Shown: in pieces, positions 55,840-64,000 of the stretch
Numbering within the stretch: position 1 is the first letter of the stretch
Layout: each line of letters begins with the position of its first letter
Assembly: GCF_949987535.1 (NCBI RefSeq)
Contig: NC_080064.1
Coordinates: 46,891,937-46,955,936 of the forward strand
Length of the DNA stretch: 64,000 nucleotides
Direction: 5' to 3'
Origin: Balaenoptera acutorostrata
Lineage: Eukaryota > Chordata > Mammalia > Artiodactyla > Balaenopteridae
Notes under the pieces: generated by a model
Seen by the model: the letters and a program-made list of their open reading frames with translations, nothing else
What the model was told of the DNA's origin: nothing
Databases searched by the model: none
Translations under genes and position numbers: made by a program

Positions 55840-55955
55840 TTCACAATGTCCTAGTAAAGCCACATGCATCCTGATTTTATTGAGAAGGAAAGTTAGGCTA
55901 GAGGAGTGAAGACACACAGCTGGGATGTGTCAGAGTTCGCCTGGCTCTGGTCACC
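55840..55955 (-). repeat. MIR fragment
   Basis: 'gattttattgagaaggaaag' and 'gaagacacacagctgggatg' read as reversed MIR core and head. Confidence 0.5.
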
Positions 55956-56345
55956 TCCCAGAGCTGCACCTGAAACTCAGAGGGCAGATGCTGAGGCATC
56001 GGTTGAGATGAAGAGACCACGCAGGCTGCCCAGCCAGTCTGGGACCACTGCTGACTCTGAAGGCCATCAATCCGATTCTTGGATTCTGGTTATTAGTCTG
56101 TACACCAGAGCAATTAGGCATCCTGAGAATCTGGCCAGGTGGGAGTGTGGGGAGATGAAAGTTCCCGGGAGCTGGCTGGGGAGTCTTGCCAGGTTGCTTG
56201 GTGCCCGTGGTCTGCTGCAGGAATGCAGGGCTGGCTTCTTTAGCAAACCCAGAGAGGCTTGCTCTTTCCTCCTCACACCAACAGGAGGCGGCAGAAAGCA
56301 GTAAATGTCTAGTGTTCTTGCCCCAGAAAAGCCCACTTTTGTTTC
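55956..56345. other. unassigned non-coding DNA
   Basis: Nothing recognised. Open frames on both strands (67-132 codons) reflect GC content. Confidence 0.4.
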
Positions 56346-56349
56346 CCTT

Positions 56350-56485
56350 CTTGGTTTTGCGATGTGAACATGTTCATTCACTTCTCTGAGCCTTAGTTTC
56401 CTCACCTAACTGGGGGTGATAATCCCCACCTCACAAAAATTCCTCCCATAGTTTTTGAGATGATAATGAGATTGTGGATTTAATC
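56350..56485 (+). repeat. MIR SINE
   Basis: 'cattcacttctctgagcctt', 'agtttcctcacctaactggg' and 'ttttgagatgataatgagat' form the plus MIR core. Confidence 0.65.
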
Positions 56486-56699
56486 ACTTTGTCAATCAAG
56501 TATGGGCCTACTTGAGTTTAATGTCTTCTCAACTTTGTTGTCTTTTGTACAAATTTCCTTAAAATCCTTTCTAGAAGTAGGTGGGCTTTTATGAAAAGGC
56601 AAATACAGATAAAAGACATGATTGTTATAAAATTTTACCTGACAGTCATTCTGAGAAAATACTTTTTTTTCATCTTGAAATTATCAAGAATTTTTGGAC

Positions 56700-57125
56700 A
56701 TATAACTGGATTGTAACACTCATTCACTTGAGAAACACCTAACGAGTATCTTCTATGTGCAAGGACACTTTGGACACAATTCCTGCCCTTATGGAGCTTA
56801 CATTCAAGTGGTAGATGTTGATCTCTTGAGCTTAAATGCATGCGCATGAATGCACCATTAAATTATTTGATTTTAATTATGATAAATGCTAAAAAGAAGG
56901 ACTGACTATCCCAAGAACGTAAGATAGGGAGACCTTACCCAGATTTGGAGAATTAGAAAAAATGATGCTTGAAATGAAATCTGAAAGATATATGGGATTT
57001 AGGTAGGTGAAATGAAGAGGAAAAACAATTCCTGGCTTTGGGAATAGCAGGCGCAAAGGCCCTGAGGTGCAACAGTAACAAGGAAGGTCAGTGTACCTGG
57101 ACTTCCAGGAGCACTTCTGGCTTAA
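56700..57125 (-). repeat. L2 LINE fragment with 3' end at the left
   Basis: 'gagtatcttctatgtgcaag' and 'ccttatggagcttacattca' are the reversed L2 3' region. Further right, 'gctttgggaatagcaggcgc' and 'aaaggccctgaggtgc' are the part upstream of it. Confidence 0.65.
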
Positions 57126-57440
57126 CATAGACTGGAATATTCATGACTTTTCTGTCTATGAGGAAAAATAACCACTGAGATATTGGGTTGAGTGAAAGTA
57201 TAGAATTTTAGTTTTTAGTATTCATTGTAGATCAAAATTAACATGGTCAGCTTTAGGATTATAAAAATATATTTAGTGTAATTTCTGTACTCATAGGATG
57301 ATAATATTTGGCATAAGGATAATGACATAGTGGAAAAATTTGGGGGAATATAATTTTTCCCAAAAAACGTAGTGGGAACCATTGTTTAAGGACTATCCCC
57401 TCAAAGCTGAGTTTTCCTCTTTAACTTTCCATTCTGCTCC
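57126..57440. other. unassigned AT-rich DNA
   Basis: Nothing recognised. Confidence 0.4.
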
Positions 57441-57444
57441 TCCT

Positions 57445-57960
57445 GACCTTGATATCATCAGTGGCTCCACATTGCTTCATGGCTGGTCCTGGTGTATTTT
57501 TCTAGACTTGTGTCTGTCACTCTCTTTCACTGCTCTCTGTTCTCGAGTCAGGCCCCTCCCTGCCCCTGCCGAGCCCCACACCTGCCTGCTCTCACACATC
57601 GGCTCTGACCGTCTCCTAGCTCACTTTTCTCTGTCCTCTCTCCTGAATAAAATCGCAGCCATCCTCCAGGCCCAGGTGAAATGCTGCCTCCACCTTGTTC
57701 TTCCAAGGTAGAACGATGCCTGGCCCTGATGTCCCCAGGCACACTCCCTGGGGCCATCCTATACCAGGAGCATGCGCTCTGCTTCCCATCAGGTCATTTC
57801 TGTCCATGCCTGTCTCGCATTAGACTGTGAGCTCTTTCAGGATGCAGACTGCCTTAACTTCACCTCTGTGTCCCCCTTCAAGACAGTACGGTGCAGAGCA
57901 CGCTGCGAGGCATGGCATATTAAGTAGTGCTTCAGCTCAGTTGAATTCAATAGATGACTA
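57445..57960 (+). repeat. L2 LINE fragment
   Basis: 'ggcccaggtgaaatgctgcc', 'agactgtgagctctttcagg' and 'ccttaacttcacctctgtgt' follow the L2 3' region in plus orientation. Confidence 0.65.
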
Positions 57961-58039
57961 AGAGAATTTCTTCTAAAGCTCTAGGGTTGATAAGGAATTT
58001 CTGCAGAGGGATGTTTTTCACTTAAAAGTAAGATTGCTG

Positions 58040-59220
58040 CATTTTGTTTGTAATAGAAAATGTTGGCCACAACTAGACGTCTATAATAGGGGTTTGTTTA
58101 CATAAATTAAGCTACATGTATATAACAGAGTACTATGTAACCATTAAACATGATGTAGACGCATACTTAACTGATAAAGATGTCCATGATATATTGACAA
58201 GTAAAAAAAAGGTTATAAGGTTATATGCATGTTGTATCCCTTTTAATGTGTGACACAGTGTTGAGGGAATCTGGTGTCAGGTGAATATAGGTGACTCCAT
58301 CCTTTCCCCCCTTCAGGTAATAGCCAGGGGTGGGGCTGGGAGAGGGAGGGATGGGAGGTTATAGAGGAGGCTATAAAGTTCCTGGGAGATGCCCAGTTGA
58401 GGTGCAAGGGACCGTAGGGTCATTCTCAGAAGATCAGGAGCAGAGTAATGGTTCCAGATATAGGATAGGTCCTTTACTTGTACTGGATGCAGACACTGGA
58501 GGATTCGTTCACCCCAGGGATGGAAAGGACTGTGTATTTAAACCCTAGGCAACCCCACTGGAAGAGCAGAGATGGGAAAGGCATTCCTCCTGTGACAGCG
58601 CAGGAACATCCATGTGGCCCAGGGAAGTGGCAGTGGTTGAGAGTCAGGAGTGACAAAGCAGACTTGCCCCAGGGGAGCTGGGGCGGTCCAAGGCAGAGGA
58701 GCATGAAGGTGATGGGCACCGCCTGAGCTGAAAAGCCAGCTGGAGGAGCAACCCGGGGCAGTGGCCTGGGAGGAGCAACGGTAAGATGACGTGGAGGTGA
58801 GCAGTGTCAGGCACAGGCAAAAGCGTGAACTGGCTTGGGAGCATGCGTGGGACACCCCCAAAAATGTCCAGGGATACCAGGGGGGAGGGACCTTGGAAAG
58901 GGGTCCAGGGGCCTGGTGACAGGCAGGTACAAGCTATCAAGTCAGCAGCGTGACCATTCATCTTCCTGAGTTGAGCCCCCCACCTGGTAAGACCTGGAGG
59001 ATATTTGGGTTGCATTTACTTAATAAATGACATATGCACAAAGAAAAGTCTAGAAAAACAGACTTCAAGGTATTAACAATGGCGGTCTCTGGGTGGATGG
59101 GTGAGTGTTTTTTATTTTCTTCTTTTTGGTATCTGTATATTTTCTGATTTTCCTGAAAGGAACATGTGTCGCCCTTATAATAATAATAAAAAAAAACCCA
59201 ATAAAAGTTGTTTTGAAAAA
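58040..59220 (+). mobile_element. ancient L1 3' end split by a 770-bp insert
   Basis: The left piece (58040-58257) has 'gtactatgtaaccattaaac' and 'gatgtccatgatatattgac'. The right piece (59028-59220) has 'gcacaaagaaaagtctagaa', 'ggcggtctctgggtggatgg' and 'cttctttttggtatctgtat'. These are consecutive in old L1 3' ends. The gap 58258-59027 holds unrelated sequence. Confidence 0.75.
58258..59027. other. unidentified insert within the ancient L1
   Basis: About 770 bp of G-rich, non-L1 sequence. The flanks tgacaca (58251-58257) and tgacata (59028-59034) match in six of seven bases and may be a TSD. The right end reads 'gcatttacttaataaa'. Family unknown; open frames in it have no recognisable motif. 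Confidence 0.5.
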
Positions 59221-60010
59221 AATCAAATTACAAAACACACGTTGCCTGGGGACATGCTTAGGAGCACAGCCATTTTCAACTAAGTGGTGGCCAAAGTACA
59301 AACTGTTACAGCGATGGACCCTGTTGATTGCCTCTCTCACTCCCTGAGGTCAGAGAACTTAGCGCGAGTTCAGTCCCCTGCAGTGTGCTTGCACGGATGC
59401 CAGGCCACGTGTGCACCAGCCATCAACCCAATACACTCACTCTCTGCCCAGTCCTGCCAGCGTCCACCTCACGAGCTCCTTCCGGAAGGAATCACTGTTG
59501 CCGTCCTCTCTTTGGGTTGGTCCCACCTGTTTCCTGAAACTTGCCGACCAGGAGAGGGAATAGCAGGGTGGGAGGGGGCCAGTATTAAGTCAGGCGGCCA
59601 AGGTCCCAGCATTTGTGTGCGGTGGTGAGGCCCGGGTAGCCAGGTGCCTAAGAAGTCACCGTTTTCACCATCACCCCCAGCGCATCATCACTTGTCCTTG
59701 GCTCTTCATTTTTATCCCTTCATTTCCTGTTGGACCCCAAGGCCTTCTTTGAGTGGCAGCTTGTTTGGCAAGGGTCCTGATAGCCTGCCAAGCTCTTGCA
59801 GCCCGGTCCATCCTGGATCATCTTCCTGGTACCCTCTGACCACTGGGTGAACTCATTCCCTGGGAGTTTGTGCTACCGTGTTTCTGACTCAAGTGTCCCT
59901 TGTACCTGGATTCTTATTACTGTGCTTGGATTGGATGCTGCCCATCCTGACACCTGCTGGGTTCACATTGGATTTTGCCACGCCAGAGGCAGGGTTGAGT
60001 GGACAGGACA
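59221..60010. other. unassigned non-coding DNA
   Basis: Pyrimidine-rich in parts. An open frame of 114 codons (59284-59628) has no recognisable domain. Confidence 0.4.
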
Positions 60011-60297
60011 CTCTAAGCCTTGAGCCAGAAAGCCCTCCATGATCTGCTCCCAGCTTCCCTCCATGAGCTCACCTGGTACCGCTTCCCCTCTCCTTTCCTG
60101 TGCTTGAACAATGTTGGCCTTCCTTTTTGTTTCTTGAACCTGCTAAGCTTATTTCTACCCTAAGGCCTTTGCATTCACTTGCTGTTCTCTCTGCCTGGGT
60201 CTCTTCACTTGGTAATTCTTTTCCATTGTTGGGTCTCAGCTCAAAGTCACTGTCACAGAGAGGCCTTTCCTGCCCACTGCCAAGGATACCCCTCCAG

Positions 60298-60304
<7 letters not shown>

Positions 60305-60353
<49 letters not shown>
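60305..60353 (+). repeat. (CT)n microsatellite
   Basis: About 24 CT dinucleotides without interruption, next to the hAT insertion point in L2. Confidence 0.95.
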
Positions 60354-60354
<1 letters not shown>

Positions 60355-60356
60355 AC

Positions 60357-60549
60357 CAGGGGTTGGCAACCTTGTCTGCACAGGGCTAGATAGTAAATAT
60401 TTCAGGTTTCATGGGACATGTGCCATCTCTGTTGCATATTCTCCTTTGCTTTCTTTATAACCCTTTAAAAATCTAAAAGCCATTCTTAGCTTGCAGTTCC
60501 ATGTAAAGACAGACACAGGACCCTGGGCTATATTTTAGTAACCCCTGCT
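60357..60549 (+). mobile_element. hAT-type (Charlie-related) non-autonomous DNA transposon
   Basis: It opens 'caggggttggcaaccttgtc' and closes 'tttagtaacccctg', giving terminal inverted repeats CAGGGGTT. Inside, 'gctagatagtaaatatttca' is typical of a common mammalian MITE. Flanking 8-mers ctctcgac and ctctagat share five bases, fitting an old 8-bp hAT TSD. Confidence 0.75.
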
Positions 60550-60774
60550 CTAGATCATCACCCGCTTTCATTTGCTTCACAATTTATAACCATCTGGAAT
60601 TATCTTGTGCATTTATGAACTTGGTATTGTTGGTCTCTCCTGCAAGAGGGCGGGAAATGTGTCTGACTTGTATCTCTGATGTCTGGTACAGGGCCCGGCA
60701 TATAATAGACCCTTGATACATTTTTGTTGGGTGAATGAGTGAATTGATTAATGAATAAATGAATGAATAAGCTT

Positions 60775-60930
60775 CAGAGGCTGATGAATTTGGGCCTGAA
60801 TCCATGCCTGCATTTTTGTAGCTGTGTAAATTTAGGCAAATCATTTGATGTTCTAATTTTAATCTCGGTGAAAGGACGGTAACGAAAGCTGCCTTGCTGC
60901 GCTGTTGGGGTGATGAGATGAGAGGACGCC
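60775..60930 (+). repeat. MIR SINE
   Basis: 'cctgaatccatgcctgcatt' and 'gtagctgtgtaaatttaggc' then 'gggtgatgagatgagag' follow MIR order. Confidence 0.6.
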
Positions 60931-61695
60931 AGCAGCTCAGTCAACAGCAGCTCCCTTCTGCTTAGCTCCTTGGGCAGGACTCCAGCAGCGAGAGCATCTC
61001 CCACCCAGTCCCCGGCCTGCGTAGTCCACGCTCCCTCATCCTCCCCTTGGTCCACCCTTACCAAGGTCCCAGTGGCCTTCGTGGCAGAGCCTCTCCAAGT
61101 ATGACAAATCTCTTGGAGCAACAAACAGTGTTTACAGCAGAGAGAGCTGCACGAAGCTGGGATGAAGGCCACTGGAATGATTGATGGAACCTGGGAAGAC
61201 AGAGCTATCCTCGTGGGTGTGCAGATCCCCTAGGATTTGGAGGATGGCCCCTGCCCCTCTGAGTCCCTGGCCAGGCCTGGCTCTGGCTCTGTAATTCCCT
61301 GGATTTTTAGAAGAGGGATGGGAGGAGACAGCGAAGCCAATGCAGAGCTTCCGACCGCCCTCCCAGCAGGGCTTCTTGCCTTCTGAGCTCCAAGGAACTG
61401 GAAGGAGATCCCTGAGGTGTGTGTGCTACCCAGCTGCGGCCATGTGGAGGGTCTTGGAGGAATCCCATAATTCTGGAAAGTCAAGGCTGAAGGGAGCTGT
61501 GAGAACCCTTGAGAAGCCCTCAGGCGGCCTCTCAGCCTCTCCTCCCTTCCTTTCACCGTTGCCCCAACCATCCGTGTTCGTTCTCCGGTGGGTCTGGCCT
61601 CTCTGCAGCTGTGATGGTCTCTCTAGTCCATCTTCTTCCCTTTGCCACCATCCCCTCTACGTCTGATTAGGCCAGGCCCTACTTTTAAGTCCCTA
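60931..61695. other. unassigned GC-richer DNA
   Basis: Nothing recognised. Open frames of 108-132 codons on both strands overlap each other and lack motifs. Confidence 0.4.
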
Positions 61696-61699
61696 CCCC

Positions 61700-61965
61700 T
61701 CGCTGGATCCGCGTTGCCTCTGGACGAAGTCTAAATCCTTAGTCTGTTCTGAGATGCCATCCCCAAGCTGGGGCCCGTCTACCTTTCCCTCCCACCATCA
61801 CTCACCTCCTTCCACTGTCCATTCACCCTTCCCTGGGCTCCTCCATCAGCCTTCATCAAGCCCGGAAGCATCAAATGCCCCCTCTCCTGGAGGATGGTCC
61901 TTGACCTTCCCTCTTACCCTCCCCGTGACTGCCCAGCATCTCACCAGGCCTCTAGGGTCGCTCTG
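61700..61965 (+). repeat. probable L2 fragment
   Basis: 'tggacgaagtctaaatcctt' and 'ccaagctggggcccgtctac' resemble the L2 stretch 'aaagtccaaactccttagc..caaggccctccatgatctgg'. Confidence 0.45.
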
Positions 61966-62039
61966 TTGATGTAGGCCTGATTCACGGTATGAATGACTAA
62001 CCCACGTAAGCTGTTTTGCCCGTGTGGGCCCTCACACCA

Positions 62040-62215
62040 CCCTCAGTGCTTTAAGGACTACCTCTGCTGCTCACAGCCACCCTCTGAGGTGGGTGGTTAT
62101 TCTACTACTTTATAGATAAAGAGAGAGAGGGACCAGGACATGAAGTAACTTGCCCAAATTCACACACTCGTGAATGGCGGAGCTCGGACTGGGGCCCAGA
62201 GTCTCCCTGATGCAC
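62040..62215 (-). repeat. MIR SINE
   Basis: 'tactactttatagataaaga', 'gaagtaacttgcccaaattc' and 'atggcggagctcggactggg' read as reversed MIR. Confidence 0.65.
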
Positions 62216-62795
62216 AGAGGTCACGAAGCTGTGTGGGCAGGACCCCTGCCCGTGCCCCTGAAGGCAGTAACCAGAGAGGTAGGTGTACAGTATGCAGCTG
62301 ACACACAGCTGCCACAGAGCAGGTGCTTGGACCCCAATAGCTCACCTAAGAGCAACGGAGGCTACGGTTTCTGTCCAGACCGCCCAGACCACCCTGGAGT
62401 GAAGCAGCTCCCAGAGGGGAACAAGTGGCCCCAGGTCACTGAGTGCTCATTCTAGGGTCCATGTGCCTATGTCCCCTGGTCTCAGAGAAATGTGTTCCAG
62501 GGCTAGAAGTGGACCCTGCTCCTGAAATAGGCTTGACATTGGCACTTCCCCCAGTTCATGCCTGCTTAGTCCTTTCAGTCTCCATCAGTGGGCCCGTGGG
62601 CTCTATGCTGTCTCTTCATAGCCCAACAAAGGTGACTGACAGTGTCTGCTGATCAGGTTGGTCTCTGGGACCTCTCTGTAAGCCAGCACCCTTGAGGTAT
62701 CCAGAATTGAAAATGATTTTATGTGCTGTAGAGTCCATGTGTGTATCCTTTATAATGGATCATATGTGGATCTCCAAAGTACAAACCTGATAAAC
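62216..62795. other. unassigned non-coding DNA
   Basis: Nothing recognised. Confidence 0.4.
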
Positions 62796-62799
62796 TCTC

Positions 62800-62925
62800 C
62801 CTCCCTCTCAAGAACGTTCAGTGGCTCCCCAGTGCCTCCTGGGTTAAGCTCAATCTCCTCCTCTTGGTTTTCAAGAACATCCCCAATCTGGGTGCTGCTT
62901 ATCTTTCCGCTACACCCGTAAGTGC
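62800..62925 (+). repeat. L2 fragment
   Basis: 'cagtggctccccagtgcctc', 'ctgggttaagctcaatctcc' and 'ttcaagaacatccccaatct' match L2. Confidence 0.6.
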
Positions 62926-63745
62926 CCTTGACATTACAGTCAACTGGGACCACTTGCTGGAGGAAGTGGTGGGGCAAGGTTTAAGGGACATAGAACTTGC
63001 AGCCCCACACCTGCATCCTGTGTCAGTCTTCCCCGCTTCCCTGTGCGACCTTGGATATATCACTCCAAAACATAAGCTGTTTCTAGGACAACATGCTGCC
63101 TCTCTGGTCTCCTGTAGGCCCCCCAAACGGTAGAAAGATATGAAGAGGGTCATGGTCTCTAGGGCAGAGGAGGGGAAGAGAGAGAGAGAATTTTGCACAG
63201 TGCTGGGACATATTAGGGTCTGTGAAAATTTAGTCCTCTTTACCCTTCTTTCCTTCTACCATGTTTCCTTCTACTCTGTTAGATGAATTCTGTCTAGGTG
63301 ACTTAACATGTGTCAGTTGAGTGAGATCCAGAGGCAGTTCAGGTGGAGTCAAAGTCCTCTTCACGAGAATCCCGAGTTCCATTTCAGTGGTCCTCAGGGA
63401 TGCCCCTGTCCAAGGACACCTTCTTTCCTTCCACTCAGCTGAGGGTGCCAAGAGCCTTCAGGGGTCCACTTCAGTCCCACCAGAGCACAAGCTGTAGCCT
63501 CTGCTGACAGGGAGGCTTGGGGGAGGGCTGAGAGGCTCCTGACGGGTATGCCGTGGTCTCTTAGTGAATATAATTTTCATGAGACAGATGTTTTCTGCTG
63601 GTGGAAAAAGAAATAATAAGTGTCTGGAACCCCCCACTTCCATGGCTGGAGAGTCGCCAGTACTAAATCAACAGCTCTCTTTTGAGTGTGTACACACATT
63701 CTTCTGGCCTGGTCAGTGGCTGAGGGCCACCCTGGGTCTATGCAG

Positions 63746-63748
<3 letters not shown>
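62926..63748. other. unassigned non-coding DNA
   Basis: A short GAGAGA tract at about 63178-63189; otherwise nothing recognised. Confidence 0.4.

Positions 63749-63749
<1 letters not shown>

Positions 63750-63790
<41 letters not shown>
63750..63790 (+). repeat. compound (TG)n(AG)n microsatellite
   Basis: About 12 TG units followed by about 8 AG units. Shadow ORFs across it give VCVCV/RERER peptides of no meaning. Confidence 0.95.
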
Positions 63791-63795
<5 letters not shown>

Positions 63796-64000
63796 ATGGG
63801 ATGTATGGCCAAACCCCAAGTGACCTCAGGCTTAATTCAAAAAAGGCCTCCTCCTCCAGGAAGTGCTCCCAGAACCCCTCAGCTGGAAGTGATGACACCC
63901 TTTTGTTACTTACAGCTTCCCACCCGGTTTTCTGAGGGGCCTTGCAAAGGGTGAAGCAAACAGACTGGAGACACATAGAGCTGACTTTGGATCCCAGTGT
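63791..64000. other. unassigned non-coding DNA
   Basis: Nothing recognised up to the window edge. Confidence 0.4.

Larger units (their letters stand above)
60015..60770 (+). repeat. L2 LINE split by a CT tract and a hAT element
   Basis: The left part (60015-60300) has 'gccctccatgatctgctccc', 'aaggcctttgcattcacttg' and 'gtctcagctcaaagtcactg'. The right part (60557-60770) has 'ggcccggcatataatagacc', 'cttgatacatttttgttggg' and 'tgaatgagtgaattgattaa', the L2 3' terminus. Confidence 0.8.

Noticed and set aside
1..64000. CRISPR arrays, operons, prokaryotic features
   Set aside because: The sequence is mammalian by its MIR, L2, L1, MaLR and SINE content; no spaced short palindromic repeats are present.

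Overview
This is a repeat-dense, gene-poor stretch of mammalian nuclear DNA. I find no convincing protein-coding exon, RNA gene or CpG-island promoter of a host gene. The lineage is best read from the retroposons. Four tRNA-derived SINEs of the CHR type (box B, a tRNA-unrelated body, an AAATA-type tail) and LINE-1s of cetartiodactyl type point to Whippomorpha, most probably a whale. Ancient MIR, L2, MaLR/ERVL LTRs, Tigger1 and hAT remnants are the shared mammalian background. Species and chromosome cannot be told from the sequence. Boundaries given with target-site duplications (TSDs) are precise; boundaries of MIR, L2 and old L1 pieces are approximate to about 20-50 bases.

Layout. 1-19.7 kb: old single-copy DNA with many MIR/L2 relics, an ERVL-like LTR with a Leu-tRNA primer-binding site (4.6-5.45 kb), a Tigger1 end inside a MIR (4.2 kb), short young L1 tails with clear TSDs (8.05 and 16.8 kb), two MLT1-like LTRs, two CHR SINEs and a small minisatellite (1.96-2.13 kb). 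19.7-35.7 kb: a nest of retrotransposons. A full-length L1 (here L1-A, minus strand) received two SINEs and a second full-length L1 (L1-X, minus), and L1-X carries a third L1 tail (L1-Y) joined to it at a homologous point. L1-X keeps one intact reading frame, a 297-residue ORF1 protein. 35.7-40.15 kb: a 4.4-kb spacer of old DNA. 40.15-46.12 kb: a full-length plus-strand L1 (L1-D) with a 12-bp TSD, both ORFs dead. L1-A and L1-D are related elements standing head to head. 46.1-52 kb: old DNA with converging L1 tails and an MLT1-like LTR. 52.04-54.45 kb: an unusual L1 piece holding only the 5' end (5'UTR plus most of ORF1). 54.5-64 kb: old DNA with L2, MIR, a split ancient L1, a hAT element with visible terminal repeats, and CT and TG/AG microsatellites.

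How it works together: no operon or pathway is encoded. The functional content is retrotransposon biology: L1 5' ends with the CAAGATGG start motif (a known YY1 site in L1s), one surviving ORF1, inactivated ORF2 copies, and SINEs that depend on L1 machinery. The most interesting signals are (1) antisense ORFs in L1 5'UTRs at a conserved position, recalling primate ORF0, (2) two non-homologous 5'UTR modules attached to related L1 bodies, (3) an L1 that lost its 3' end rather than its 5' end, (4) an ORF2 fragment inside an L1 3'UTR, and (5) the tandem/nested L1-X/L1-Y junction.
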